This document shows positions 15,525 through 24,682 of a DNA stretch of 64,000 nt, piece by piece. Below the pieces are notes generated by a model that saw nothing but the letters and a program-made list of their open reading frames with translations, did not search any database and was not told the origin of the DNA. This stretch comes from Pseudomonas putida (GTDB lineage: Bacteria; Pseudomonadota; Gammaproteobacteria; Pseudomonadales; Pseudomonadaceae), in the NCBI RefSeq assembly GCF_005080685.1, contig NZ_CP039371.1, positions 1,426,001 through 1,490,000 of the forward strand. Reading direction: 5' to 3'. Both the position numbers and the translations under genes were made by a program. Within the stretch, counting starts at the first letter, position 1; each line of letters starts with the position of its first letter.

Positions 15525-18404
15525 TTACTGGCAGGCTTCGCAGTCAGGCTCGTCGATCGCGCAGGCCTTCGGCACTGGCGCAGGGCCGGCTGCCTGGACC
15601 GGGGCGCTGTCGCCACCGCTGGAAACGGCGTTGAGCTTGCCGGTGTTGATGGTCGACTTCTCGGTGCTGGTCGCGGCCAGGGCACGGAGGTAGTAGGTGG
15701 TCTTCAGACCACGGTACCAGGCCATGCGGTAGGTCACGTCCAGCTTCTTGCCCGAGGCGCCGGCGATGTACAGGTTCAGCGACTGGGCCTGGTCGATCCA
15801 CTTCTGGCGACGCGAGGCGGCATCGACGATCCACTTGGTCTCGACTTCGAACGCGGTAGCGTACAGGTCCTTCAGCTCTTGCGGGATACGCTCGATCTGC
15901 TGAACCGAACCGTCGTAGTACTTCAGGTCGTTGATCATGACCGAGTCCCACAGGCCACGGGCCTTCAGGTCGCGGACCAGGTACGGGTTGATCACCGTGA
16001 ACTCGCCCGACAGGTTCGATTTCACGTACAGGTTCTGGTAGGTCGGCTCGATGGACTGCGACACGCCGGTGATGTTGGCGATGGTCGCGGTCGGCGCGAT
16101 GGCCATGATGTTCGAGTTACGAATACCTTTCTGCACGCGGGCACGTACCGGCGCCCAGTCCAGGGTCTCTTCCAGGTTGACGTCGATGTACTTCTGGCCA
16201 CGGGCCTCGATCAGGATCTGTTGCGAATCCAGCGGCAGGATGCCCTTGGACCACAGCGAACCCTGGAAGGTCTCGTACGCACCGCGCTCGTCGGCCAGGT
16301 CGCAGGAAGCCTGGATGGCGAAGTAGCTGACCGCTTCCATCGACTTGTCGGCGAACTCGACGGCAGCGTCTGAGCCGTACGGGATGTGCTGCAGGTACAG
16401 CGCATCCTGGAAGCCCATGATGCCGAGGCCGACCGGACGGTGCTTGAAGTTCGAGTTACGCGCTTGCGGCACCGAGTAGTAGTTGATGTCGATCACGTTG
16501 TCGAGCATGCGCACGGCGGTGTTCACGGTGCGTTGCAGCTTGGCGGTGTCCAGCTTGCCGTCGACAATGTGGTTCGGCAGGTTGATCGAGCCCAGGTTGC
16601 AGACCGCGATCTCGTCCTTGTTGGTGTTCAAGGTGATCTCGGTGCACAGGTTCGAGCTGTGGACCACGCCCACGTGCTGCTGCGGCGAACGCAGGTTGCA
16701 CGGGTCCTTGAAGGTCAGCCATGGGTGGCCGGTCTCGAACAGCATCGACAGCATCTTGCGCCACAGGTCTTTGGCCTGGATGGTCTTGAACACCTTGATC
16801 TTGTTGTACTCGGTCAGGGCTTCGTAGTACTCGTAGCGCTCTTCGAAGGCCTTGCCGGTCAGGTCGTGCAGGTCTGGCACTTCCGATGGCGAGAACAGGG
16901 TCCACTTGCCGTCGTCGAAGACGCGCTTCATGAACAGGTCAGGGATCCAGTTGGCGGTGTTCATGTCGTGGGTACGACGACGATCGTCACCGGTGTTCTT
17001 GCGCAGCTCGATGAACTCTTCGATGTCCAGGTGCCAGGTTTCCAGGTAGGCACAGACAGCGCCCTTGCGCTTGCCACCCTGGTTGACCGCGACGGCGGTG
17101 TCGTTGACCACTTTGAGGAACGGCACGACGCCCTGGGACTTGCCGTTGGTGCCCTTGATGTAGGAGCCCAGTGCACGTACAGGGGTCCAGTCGTTGCCCA
17201 GGCCACCGGCGAATTTCGACAGCATGGCGTTGTCGTGGATCGCGTGGTAGATGCCCGACAGGTCGTCCGGAACGGTGGTCAGGTAGCAGCTCGACAGCTG
17301 CGGGCGCAGGGTACCGGCGTTGAACAGGGTCGGGGTCGAGGCCATGTAGTCGAAGGACGACAACAGGTTGTAGAACTCGATCGCACGGGCTTCCTTGTCC
17401 TTTTCTTCCAGCGCCAGGCCCATGGCCACACGCATGAAGAACACCTGCGGCAGTTCGAAGCGCACGCCATCCTTGTGGATGAAGTAGCGGTCGTACAGGG
17501 TCTGCAGGCCCAGGTAGGTGAATTGCTGGTCACGCTCGTGGTCGATGGCCTTGCCCAGTTTTTCCAGGTCGAAGTTGGCCAGTTCCGGGTTCAGCAGTTC
17601 GAACTCGATACCCTTGGCGACGTAGGCCGGCAGGGCCTTGGCGTACAGGTCGGCCATCTCGTGGTGAGTGGCGCTGTCGGCCACGCCCAGGAAGCCCAGG
17701 CCTTCGGCGCGCAGGGTGTCCATCAGCAGGCGGGCGGTGACGAACGAGTAGTTCGGCTCGCGCTCTACCAGGGTACGGGCGGTCATCACCAGGGCGGTGT
17801 TGACGTCCTTCACGGCCACGCCGTCGTACAGGTTCTTCAGGGTTTCGCGCTGGATCAGGTCGCCATCGACTTCGGCCAGGCCTTCGCAGGCTTCGCTGAT
17901 GATGGTGTTCAGGCGCGCCATGTCGAGCGGCGCCAGGCTGCCGTCGGCCAGGGTAATGCGGATGCTTGGGTGCGGCTCGACAACGGCGTCGGTGTGAGCG
18001 CGGGTGGCGCGCTCTTTCGCACGCTGGTCGCGGTAGATCACGTAGTCGCGGGCGACCTTCTGCTCGCCGGCGCGCATCAGGGCCAGTTCGACCTGGTCCT
18101 GGATTTCTTCGATGTGGATGGTGCCACCCGATGGCATGCGGCGCTTGAACGTGGCAGTGACCTGCTCGGTCAGGCGCGCAACGGTATCGTGGATGCGCGA
18201 CGAGGCGGCGGCGGTGCCACCTTCAACTGCGAGGAACGCCTTGGTGATGGCCACGGTGATCTTGTCGTCGGTGTAGGGGACGACCGTGCCGTTGCGCTTG
18301 ATCACGCGCAGTTGGCCAGGGGCGGTGGCAGCCAGATCCTGGTTGGCATCGGCGGCCTGCGGCACCTTGGCCTGCGAGTTCTCGCGAGTTGTGTCGGTTT
18401 GCAT
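15525..18404 (-). CDS. nrdA: Ribonucleoside-diphosphate reductase class Ia, alpha subunit
   Basis: A 959-residue catalytic large subunit, longer than the Escherichia coli enzyme because of extra N-terminal sequence. It has an ATP-cone near residues 32–120 (VIKRNGTVVPYTDDKITVAI) and a second cone-like segment at about 150–235. Active-site blocks include SSCYLTTV, NLCTEI and PTATIANITG. The C-terminus DEPDCEACQ carries the cysteine pair that re-reduces the active site. It reduces ribonucleoside diphosphates with NrdB. Two ATP-cones suggest complex dATP feedback. The upstream region has a promoter, an NrdR-like box pair and a DnaA box. Confidence 0.97.
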   Translation of the reverse strand: MQTDTTRENSQAKVPQAADANQDLAATAPGQLRVIKRNGTVVPYTDDKITVAITKAFLAVEGGTAAASSRIHDTVARLTEQVTATFKRRMPSGGTIHIEEIQDQVELALMRAGEQKVARDYVIYRDQRAKERATRAHTDAVVEPHPSIRITLADGSLAPLDMARLNTIISEACEGLAEVDGDLIQRETLKNLYDGVAVKDVNTALVMTARTLVEREPNYSFVTARLLMDTLRAEGLGFLGVADSATHHEMADLYAKALPAYVAKGIEFELLNPELANFDLEKLGKAIDHERDQQFTYLGLQTLYDRYFIHKDGVRFELPQVFFMRVAMGLALEEKDKEARAIEFYNLLSSFDYMASTPTLFNAGTLRPQLSSCYLTTVPDDLSGIYHAIHDNAMLSKFAGGLGNDWTPVRALGSYIKGTNGKSQGVVPFLKVVNDTAVAVNQGGKRKGAVCAYLETWHLDIEEFIELRKNTGDDRRRTHDMNTANWIPDLFMKRVFDDGKWTLFSPSEVPDLHDLTGKAFEERYEYYEALTEYNKIKVFKTIQAKDLWRKMLSMLFETGHPWLTFKDPCNLRSPQQHVGVVHSSNLCTEITLNTNKDEIAVCNLGSINLPNHIVDGKLDTAKLQRTVNTAVRMLDNVIDINYYSVPQARNSNFKHRPVGLGIMGFQDALYLQHIPYGSDAAVEFADKSMEAVSYFAIQASCDLADERGAYETFQGSLWSKGILPLDSQQILIEARGQKYIDVNLEETLDWAPVRARVQKGIRNSNIMAIAPTATIANITGVSQSIEPTYQNLYVKSNLSGEFTVINPYLVRDLKARGLWDSVMINDLKYYDGSVQQIERIPQELKDLYATAFEVETKWIVDAASRRQKWIDQAQSLNLYIAGASGKKLDVTYRMAWYRGLKTTYYLRALAATSTEKSTINTGKLNAVSSGGDSAPVQAAGPAPVPKACAIDEPDCEACQ

Positions 18405-18725
18405 GGGTGGGTGTCTCCACAGTTTCTATATTGTTCAGGCGCGTTTTGCGCGCCCACCGTTCCGTCCACTTGCTCGATGGCCCGCTGGGGGATGCGACAT
18501 GCACGCGCATCCGCCCGCTCGGGCGTACCGACTTCGGGACAGATCAGGAATAAGGGGCAAAAAACCTGCCGCTCCCTGGCCGAAGTCAAATGCTGTTGGT
18601 CCACGACCAAAAGCTGTTGCTCTCAATGCTTCCGCTGGAGCGGTTTGGCTGATGGAACCACGTAAAACCTGCGAGAAATTTCGCTTGAATTTCTCCGCTG
18701 GCTGGTGTTGGCGATTGTGAGCCAA

Positions 18726-18789
18726 ACCCAATATCTAGTGGTTCGCTGCGATAGGGATACAAGATAATGCGGTCTCGGGGGCTTTGCAA
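18726..18789 (-). promoter_or_regulatory. nrdA promoter with paired NrdR-like boxes
   Basis: On the minus strand TTGCAA (18784–18789), a 17-base spacer and TATCTT (18761–18766) form a sigma-70-type promoter. One NrdR-like box (18757–18772) overlaps the -10, and a second (18726–18741, ACCCAATATCTAGTGG on the plus strand) lies exactly 31 bases away, downstream of the start site. This leaves a leader of about 340 bases before the nrdA ATG, in which I see no other feature. Confidence 0.62.
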
Positions 18790-18799
18790 GGCGATCGCC

Positions 18800-18808
18800 T
18801 GTGGATAA
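18800..18808 (-). promoter_or_regulatory. DnaA box upstream of the nrdA promoter
   Basis: TGTGGATAA is the exact complement of the DnaA consensus TTATCCACA and lies 10 bases upstream of the -35 element. DnaA control of nrdAB is established in Escherichia coli; here it is inferred. Bases 18809–19037 hold nothing else I can support. Confidence 0.55.
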
Positions 18809-19037
18809 CTTGTGCGTACTTTGTGAGTGAAGGGTGGGTATTCGCTGTAGGCCTTATACCAAGAGGTTTGCACTATTTTTCTCTGCGTCGCCGCCCCGAG
18901 GCAGTTTTTTTCGGGCGCGAACCCTATCACAAAAAACGGTTCAGTCGAGGGGACCGTCCGGCGGCTTGGCAGTGCCCTGGGCAGCCCTTAGTATCCTGGG
19001 CAGATATTGCTCTTTGGTTAACGATCATCGTTGCTTG

Positions 19038-19140
19038 TGCTGGCCCCTTCGCGGGTAAACCCGCTCCTACAGGTACTGCGCCGTTCCCAGCGGGCGGTGA
19101 TCATCCTGTAGGAGCGGGTTTACCCGCGAAGGGGCCAGCA
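19038..19140. repeat. REP-type inverted repeat pair
   Basis: Perfect arms of about 36 bases (TGCTGGCCCCTTCGCGGGTA onward to CTACAGG) face each other around a loop of about 31 bases. The element lies between the nrdA promoter region and the RstA-like gene. Confidence 0.88.
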
Positions 19141-19171
19141 CCGGCAGTAGAACAACAAAAGGCACGAAGCC

Positions 19172-19870
19172 ATGGCGCACCCCGCACCCCGCATCCTCAT
19201 CGTCGAAGACGACCCTCGCCTGGCCGAACTCACCGCCGAATACCTGCAGGCCAACGCCTTCGATGTGGCCATCGAGCACGATGGCGCCCGCGCCGTGCGC
19301 CGGATCCTCGACAGCCAGCCCGACCTGGTGGTGCTCGACCTGATGCTTCCCGGCGAAGACGGTCTGAGCATCTGCCGGCGGGTCCGCGGCCAATACCCAG
19401 GCCCCATCCTCATGCTCACCGCCCGCAGCGACGAACTCGATCAGGTTCAGGGACTGGACCTGGGCGCCGACGACTACGTCTGCAAGCCGGTGCGCCCACG
19501 CCTGTTGCTGGCGCGCATCCAGGCCCTGCTGCGGCGCAGCGAGCCCGCCCAAGGCAAAGGCCAGGCTCTGGCCTTCGGTGCGCTGCGCATCGACAACCGC
19601 CTACGCGAGGCCTGGCTGGGCGAGCAACCGATCGAGCTGACCGGGGCTGAATTCGACCTGCTCTGGCTGCTGGCCAGCAACGCCGGCAAGGTGCTTTCGC
19701 GCGAGCAGATCTTCACCTCGCTGCGCGGCGTCGGCTATGACGGCCAGGACCGCTCCATCGACGTGAGGATCTCGCGCATTCGCCCCCGCATCGGCGACGA
19801 TCCAGATCATCCGCGGCTGATCAAGACATTGCGCAGCAAAGGCTACCTGTTCGTCGGCGATGCCCCATGA
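19172..19870 (+). CDS. rstA: RstA-like response regulator (OmpR family)
   Basis: A 232-residue regulator: receiver domain with phospho-acceptor Asp56 in VVLDLMLPG and the Lys of CKPV, then an OmpR-type winged-helix DNA-binding domain ending in GYLFVG. It overlaps the kinase gene by 4 bases, so the pair is coupled. The segment GLDLGADDYVCKPVRPRLLL is typical of RstA rather than PhoP or OmpR, but target genes cannot be deduced here. The symbol rests on resemblance of both partners to RstAB. Confidence 0.72.
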   Translation: MAHPAPRILIVEDDPRLAELTAEYLQANAFDVAIEHDGARAVRRILDSQPDLVVLDLMLPGEDGLSICRRVRGQYPGPILMLTARSDELDQVQGLDLGADDYVCKPVRPRLLLARIQALLRRSEPAQGKGQALAFGALRIDNRLREAWLGEQPIELTGAEFDLLWLLASNAGKVLSREQIFTSLRGVGYDGQDRSIDVRISRIRPRIGDDPDHPRLIKTLRSKGYLFVGDAP

Positions 19871-21474
19871 ACAACTCGATCTTCCTGCGCATCTATGGCG
19901 GCATGCTCGCCGTGCTGGTGCTGGTGGCGCTGTTGGGCGTGCTCAGCCTGCACCTGGTCAACGAGGTACGCGCTGCCCAACACCGCGAGCGCCTGGCCCA
20001 GGGCACTTTCAGCCTGATGGCCGACAACCTGGCGCAGCAGGATGACACCGAGCGCAAGCGCTCGCTGCTGATCTGGGAGCGCCTGCTCGGCGTGCCCCTG
20101 GCGCTGCAGCCGATGTCGGCGCGTAGTCTCGATGGCGTCCAGCGTGCGCGGCTGTATCGTGGCCTGGTGGTGGTGGAGCAGACCGGGCCGCATGCCGCGC
20201 AGGTGCTGCGCAAGGTCGGCCAGCAGGATCTGTTGCTGGTGGCGCAGATCAAGCAGGTGAGCGAGCAGTTGGCGCGCGCCACCCTGTACTTGCTGACCGA
20301 CGAGCTGGTGCGTTACCCGGTGACCGAACAGCAGCAACGCCTGGCGGACATCCGCCAGAGCAAGGGTTTTGGTTTCGGCGTGGCCCTCCAGCGGTTGGAG
20401 CGGGTCGGTCTGGACGATGACCAGCGGCGCCGGGTGGAGGAGGGCGACACGGTCATGGCGTTGGGCCCGGACGGCGATGCCATTCGCGTGTTCGCGGGTG
20501 TTCCGGGCTCGCCCTGGGTGCTGGAGATCGGGCCGCTGCATCAACTCAATCCCTACCCACCGCAGTTGTTGATCCTCATCACCTTTCTCGGACTGTGTTT
20601 GATCGGCCTGGTGGTGTACTTGTTGGTACGCCAGTTGGAGCGGCGCGTGTCGGGCCTGGAAGTCGCCGCCACGCGGATTGCCCAAGGCAGCCTCGACACC
20701 CGCGTGCCGGCTGCCGATGCCGACTCGGTGGGGCGCCTGGCTGCGGCGTTCAACGGCATGGCCGAGCACCTGCAGCGCTCGTTGAACATGCAGCGCGAAC
20801 TGGTGCGGGCGGTTTCCCACGAGTTGCGCACACCGGTGGCGCGGTTGCGCTTTGGCCTGGAGATGATCGAAAGCGCGCCGACCGAGCAAGCGCGGGCCAA
20901 GCACCTGGCCGGCATGGATGGCGATATCCAGGATCTCGACCGGCTGGTCGACGAGATGCTCACCTATGCCCGCCTGGAGCAAGGCGCGCCGGCACTTGAG
21001 TTCGAACGGGTCGACCTCGATGTGTTGTTCGACCGGGTGATCGACGAGCTGGCACCGCTGAATGTCGAGGTCCGGCTGCTGCGCGGCAGTTGCCAGGCCC
21101 AGGGCAGCGAGCCAGCCTGGGTCGAGGCCGAACCACGCTACCTGCACCGGGCCTTGCAGAACCTGGTGAGCAACGCCCTGCGCCACGCCCGCAGCGAAGT
21201 GCGCCTGAGCTACCAATTAGGCCAGCAACGCTGCCGGATTGACGTGGAGGACGATGGCCCGGGCATTCCCGAAGGGGTCTGGGATCGGATTTTCACCCCC
21301 TTCACCCGCCTCGACGACAGCCGCACCCGCGCCTCCGGTGGGCACGGCCTGGGTCTGTCGATCGTGCGGCGGATCATCTATTGGCACGCTGGCCGCGCCT
21401 CGGTGGGACGCAGTCCCGAGCTCGGTGGCGCCTGTTTCAGCCTCGATTGGCCCCGCGAGCAGGCGCCGCAGTAG
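19867..21474 (+). CDS. rstB: RstB-like sensor histidine kinase
   Basis: A 535-residue inner-membrane kinase. It has an N-terminal helix (about 9–30), a periplasmic sensor region of about 200 residues, a second helix (about 235–258) with HAMP, an H-box SHELRTPVARLR with His at about 318, and N, G1 and G2 boxes (NLVSNALRHA, DDGPGIP, GHGLGLS). It is coupled to the RstA-like regulator. Family resemblance is to RstB; the signal sensed is unknown. Confidence 0.72.
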   Translation: MNNSIFLRIYGGMLAVLVLVALLGVLSLHLVNEVRAAQHRERLAQGTFSLMADNLAQQDDTERKRSLLIWERLLGVPLALQPMSARSLDGVQRARLYRGLVVVEQTGPHAAQVLRKVGQQDLLLVAQIKQVSEQLARATLYLLTDELVRYPVTEQQQRLADIRQSKGFGFGVALQRLERVGLDDDQRRRVEEGDTVMALGPDGDAIRVFAGVPGSPWVLEIGPLHQLNPYPPQLLILITFLGLCLIGLVVYLLVRQLERRVSGLEVAATRIAQGSLDTRVPAADADSVGRLAAAFNGMAEHLQRSLNMQRELVRAVSHELRTPVARLRFGLEMIESAPTEQARAKHLAGMDGDIQDLDRLVDEMLTYARLEQGAPALEFERVDLDVLFDRVIDELAPLNVEVRLLRGSCQAQGSEPAWVEAEPRYLHRALQNLVSNALRHARSEVRLSYQLGQQRCRIDVEDDGPGIPEGVWDRIFTPFTRLDDSRTRASGGHGLGLSIVRRIIYWHAGRASVGRSPELGGACFSLDWPREQAPQ

Positions 21475-21476
21475 GC

Positions 21477-22178
21477 CTAGACGCTGACCAGGCTGAGCAG
21501 ATGGCCGTCGTGCAGGCTGAACTGGGCCTGCAACTCGGCGCCGTGGCGCCATTCGGTCGATAGGTCGGTGAGCAGGCGCAGGTGCGCCTGGCCGTCTGCG
21601 GACCACGCCAGCACCTCGGCATGTTCGAAGTAGAAGCGTTGTCGGGTCAGCGGATACAGCGCCTTGAACAGGCTCTCCTTGAGCGAGAAGGTGAGGGTGA
21701 CGACCAGGCCCATCTGCTTGCGGTCCAGGCGCTCGACCTCCGCCGGGGTGAGGATTTCACCCAGCAGCCGCTCGGCACGATCGTCGTCCAGCAATGCCTC
21801 CTGGTCCAGGCCCAGGCCCCGGCAACTGCCGTCGGCGGCGACCACGGCGGCGGCCCAGCCCTTGCCATGGGTGATCGAGCCGTGGATACCCGTCGGCCAG
21901 ATCGGCGAGCGGTCCTCGTGGGTGCCCGGCACGTAGTCGCGGCCATCCAGGCGCTGCAGGGCGGCGCGGGCGCAGACGCGACCGGCCAGGTACTCGGCCT
22001 GGCGCTTGGCCACCGAGCGTTGCAGGCTGGCGCTGGGGGTGATGCCGGCGCGCTGGAAGTCGTCGGCGGCCAGGTTTGCCGGATCGAAGGCACAACTGAC
22101 CAGCACCGCGCCGGGCAGTGGCTGGGGCAATGGCCAATGATGCTGGAGCGGGGAACAGCAAGCGGGGAGTGTGTTCAT
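21477..22178 (-). CDS. pcpS: 4'-phosphopantetheinyl transferase (PcpS/EntD type)
   Basis: A 233-residue enzyme that transfers phosphopantetheine from CoA to carrier proteins, for both fatty-acid and siderophore synthesis in Pseudomonas. Family blocks: VAKRQAEYLAGR, GSITHGKGWAAA, GLGLDQE (magnesium-binding region) and FSLKESLFKALYP. The start at 22178 (MNTLPACCSPL) matches the length of PcpS; an upstream ATG adds seven residues. It converges on the RstB-like gene with only 2 bases between stops. Confidence 0.88.
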   Translation of the reverse strand: MNTLPACCSPLQHHWPLPQPLPGAVLVSCAFDPANLAADDFQRAGITPSASLQRSVAKRQAEYLAGRVCARAALQRLDGRDYVPGTHEDRSPIWPTGIHGSITHGKGWAAAVVAADGSCRGLGLDQEALLDDDRAERLLGEILTPAEVERLDRKQMGLVVTLTFSLKESLFKALYPLTRQRFYFEHAEVLAWSADGQAHLRLLTDLSTEWRHGAELQAQFSLHDGHLLSLVSV

Positions 22179-22228
22179 GGCGGGTATTGTGCCAGCCAAA
22201 CGGACAGCGTGGGAGTCACTGAAACCAG

Positions 22229-22341
22229 GTGGGAGCGGCCTTGTGTCGCGAGTGGGGCGCGCAGCGGCCCGGCACTGGCAGGGCGCTACTCATGTTCTGG
22301 GGCCGCTGCGCGCCCCAATCGCGACACAAGGCCGCTCCCAC
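22229..22341. repeat. REP-type inverted repeat pair
   Basis: GTGGGAGCGGCCTTGTGTCG and its complement form outer arms of about 25 bases. GGGGCGCGCAGCGGCCC and its complement pair further inside. It lies between pcpS and the dienelactone hydrolase gene. Confidence 0.85.
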
Positions 22342-22383
22342 AATACAAATCCGCTCGCACCGTTTTGGCGTGGCCTGTCGGGC

Positions 22384-23175
22384 TCAGTCGAACGCCTTCT
22401 TGAAGAATGCCTGCATGTCCGCCCAGGACTTCTCGTCCGCTTCCTTGTTGTAGCCGATGTCCGGTCCGCCGTGCTTGCCATGGCGCAAACGGTCGGAATC
22501 CGGGTTGGTGAAGCCGTGCTTGGCTCCAGGCAGGCTGACGAACTCATAGTCGGCCTTGGCTGCATCCATCTCTGCCTTGAACGCTGCGACCTGTTGTTCG
22601 GGCACCATGCTGTCGGCTGCGCCATGCTCCACCAGGATTTTTGCCCGCACTACGCCAGGCTTGGCCGGCGACTGAGTGGCCAGTGGCCCATGGAAACTCA
22701 CCACGCCGTCGAGCTTGTCCCCACGCCGCGCGGCATCGAGCACGACCTTGCCGCCAAAGCAGTAGCCCACCGCGCCCAGCTGATGCTTGTTGATGTTCGG
22801 TTGCAGCTTGAGCAGCTCCAGCCCTGCTTCGAAGCGCTTGGCCGCTGCCTGCGGATCCTTGGTCGCTTCCATCATGAACGCCTTGGCATCGGCAGGGTGC
22901 TCGGTGTTCTTGCCGTCACCGTACATGTCGATGGCCAGCGCGTTGTAGCCGAGCGCGGCGAGATCGCGGGCGCGGCGCTTGGCGTAGTCGTTCAGCCCCC
23001 ACCATTCATGCACCACGACGATGCCGGGGCGCTTGCCCTCCACGGCGTCGTCGTAGGCGTAGTAGCCGATCAGGGCATTGCCGTCGGCGTCCTGGTAGCG
23101 GATTTCGCGGGTCTGCACCGCCGCCTGGGCGAGCGTGGCGAGGCACATCAGGGTCAGGGCCAGCAGGGCACGCAT
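22384..23175 (-). CDS. Exported dienelactone hydrolase family protein
   Basis: A 263-residue alpha/beta hydrolase with a signal peptide (MRALLALTLMCLATLAQA). Family blocks are VVVHEWWGLND, the nucleophile elbow GYCFGG (Cys in place of Ser, as in dienelactone hydrolases) and PGAKHGF with the catalytic His; Asp is in the AADSMV region. The start at 23175 has GGAGCG 6 bases upstream. It is divergent from oprH, and the PhoP-type repeat array lies between. The substrate is unknown. Confidence 0.85.
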   Translation of the reverse strand: MRALLALTLMCLATLAQAAVQTREIRYQDADGNALIGYYAYDDAVEGKRPGIVVVHEWWGLNDYAKRRARDLAALGYNALAIDMYGDGKNTEHPADAKAFMMEATKDPQAAAKRFEAGLELLKLQPNINKHQLGAVGYCFGGKVVLDAARRGDKLDGVVSFHGPLATQSPAKPGVVRAKILVEHGAADSMVPEQQVAAFKAEMDAAKADYEFVSLPGAKHGFTNPDSDRLRHGKHGGPDIGYNKEADEKSWADMQAFFKKAFD

Positions 23176-23205
23176 GTTTACGCTCCATGTTCGGGAAAAG
23201 TCGGC

Positions 23206-23270
23206 GTTCAAGTCGTTCAGCCAAGGTTCAGCCAGGGTTCAGCCACGGTTCAGGGGGCCTTCCTTACTCT
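23206..23270 (+). promoter_or_regulatory. PhoP-type direct-repeat array and oprH promoter
   Basis: GTTCA half-sites start at 23206, 23215, 23226, 23237 and 23248; the last four are GTTCAG with exact 11-base periodicity. The last is 12 bases upstream of a TACTCT -10 element (23265–23270), the usual geometry of a PhoP-activated promoter. This implies autoregulation of oprH-phoP-phoQ in low magnesium. The array may also serve the divergent hydrolase gene. Confidence 0.75.
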
Positions 23271-23311
23271 AGCTTCACACACAGGCAACGCCCACTACGG
23301 AGTGTCAAACC

Positions 23312-23917
23312 ATGAAAACCCTTCCTTCCCTGATCGCCGCCCTGGCCGTTTGCGCCGCAGGTATCACCACTGTCCAGGCCGCCGACGAAAACTTCGCCAG
23401 CGTGACCTACGGCCAGACCAGCGACAAAGTGAAGAAATCCGGGCTGCTGCAGCGCAACACCGACCACCTCAATGCCGACGGTATCATCGGCAAGGACGAT
23501 ACCTGGGGCGTGCGGGTCGGTAAGATCAACGAAGAACGCCGCTACTACATGACCTACGACAACGTCTCCGGCGACCACAGCGGACTTAAGCTGCGCCAGG
23601 AAAACCTGCTCGGCAGCTACGATATGTTCTTGCCGGTTGGCGACACCACCAAACTGTTCGGCGGCGGTTCCGCCGGTCTCACCAAGATGACCCAGGACTC
23701 GCCCGGCATGAGCCGCGACAAGGACTACGGTTATGCGGTGGGCCTGCAGGCCGGCGTGATCCAGGAACTCACCGACAAAGCCTCGGTCGAGCTGGGCTAT
23801 CGTTACCTGCGCACCAACGCCGCCACCGAAGTGGGCGAGCATGGCGGGCCCAAGGCTGGCACCCTGCGCTTGCACAGCAGCGCGCAGACCTACCTGTCGG
23901 CCAACTACAAGTTCTGA
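23312..23917 (+). CDS. oprH: Outer-membrane protein OprH (H1)
   Basis: A 201-residue small beta-barrel with a signal peptide ending VQAA. In the mature part alternating strands end in the C-terminal Tyr-Lys-Phe of outer-membrane proteins. OprH binds lipopolysaccharide and stabilises the outer membrane when magnesium is low. It is the first gene of the oprH-phoP-phoQ unit, as in Pseudomonas aeruginosa, and is preceded by the PhoP-type array. A hairpin follows before phoP. Confidence 0.92.
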   Translation: MKTLPSLIAALAVCAAGITTVQAADENFASVTYGQTSDKVKKSGLLQRNTDHLNADGIIGKDDTWGVRVGKINEERRYYMTYDNVSGDHSGLKLRQENLLGSYDMFLPVGDTTKLFGGGSAGLTKMTQDSPGMSRDKDYGYAVGLQAGVIQELTDKASVELGYRYLRTNAATEVGEHGGPKAGTLRLHSSAQTYLSANYKF

Positions 23918-23942
23918 CTCGATTCACAGGGTAACCTGTACA

Positions 23943-23973
23943 GGCCCTATCGCCGGCTTGCCGGCAATAGGGC
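23943..23973 (+). terminator. Hairpin between oprH and phoP
   Basis: GGCCCTAT and ATAGGGCC enclose the smaller inverted repeat GCCGGCTTGCCGGC. There is no T-run after it, so it is more likely an attenuating or mRNA-protecting hairpin that lowers phoPQ relative to oprH. The inner part resembles REP arms. Confidence 0.5.
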
Positions 23974-24004
23974 CTCAGATCTGCTACCAAACAAGGAGCC
24001 GCAC

Positions 24005-24682
24005 ATGAAACTGCTGGTGGTCGAGGACGAAGCCCTGCTACGCCATCACCTCTACACCCGCCTGGGCGAAAGCGGCCACGTGGTCCAGGCCGTGGGTGAC
24101 GCCGAGGAAGCGTTGTACCAGGCCGAGCAGTACCATTTCGACCTGGCCGTGATCGACCTGGGCCTGCCCGGCATGAGTGGCCTGGAATTGATCGGCCGAC
24201 TGCGCAGCCAGGACAAGACCTTCCCCATCCTCATCCTCACTGCCCGCGGCAACTGGCAGGACAAGGTCGAAGGCCTGGCCGCCGGCGCCGACGACTACCT
24301 GGTCAAGCCCTTCCAGTTCGAAGAGCTGGAGGCGCGCCTGAACGCCCTGTTGCGCCGCTCCAGCGGCTTCACCCAATCGACCATCGCCGCCGGCCCCCTG
24401 GTACTGGACCTCAACCGCAAGCAGGCGACCCTGGAAGAGCAACCGCTGGCGCTGACCGCCTACGAATACCGCATCCTCGAATACCTCATGCGTCATCACC
24501 AGCAGGTGGTGGCCAAGGATCGCCTGATGGAGCAGCTCTACCCCGACGACGAGGAGCGTGATCCCAATGTCATAGAGGTGCTGGTCGGCCGCCTGCGGCG
24601 CAAGCTTGAGGGCGAGCATGGCTTCAAGCCGATCGACACCGTGCGTGGCCTGGGCTACCTGTTCACCGAGCGCTGCCGATGA
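24005..24682 (+). CDS. phoP: Response regulator PhoP
   Basis: A 225-residue OmpR-family regulator with phospho-acceptor Asp51 in VIDLGLPG, receiver Lys in VKPF, and a winged-helix C-terminus (NVIEVLVGRLRRKL, then GYLF). AAGGAG lies at good distance before the ATG. It overlaps phoQ by 4 bases. It controls low-magnesium and cationic-peptide responses and should bind the array before oprH. Confidence 0.93.
   Translation: MKLLVVEDEALLRHHLYTRLGESGHVVQAVGDAEEALYQAEQYHFDLAVIDLGLPGMSGLELIGRLRSQDKTFPILILTARGNWQDKVEGLAAGADDYLVKPFQFEELEARLNALLRRSSGFTQSTIAAGPLVLDLNRKQATLEEQPLALTAYEYRILEYLMRHHQQVVAKDRLMEQLYPDDEERDPNVIEVLVGRLRRKLEGEHGFKPIDTVRGLGYLFTERCR

Noticed and set aside
16386..18665. Long open frame on the plus strand opposite nrdA (759 codons)
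   Set aside because: It mirrors the nrdA codons, is Val/Gln/Gly-rich low complexity with no domain, and has no ribosome site; a high-GC shadow of a real gene.
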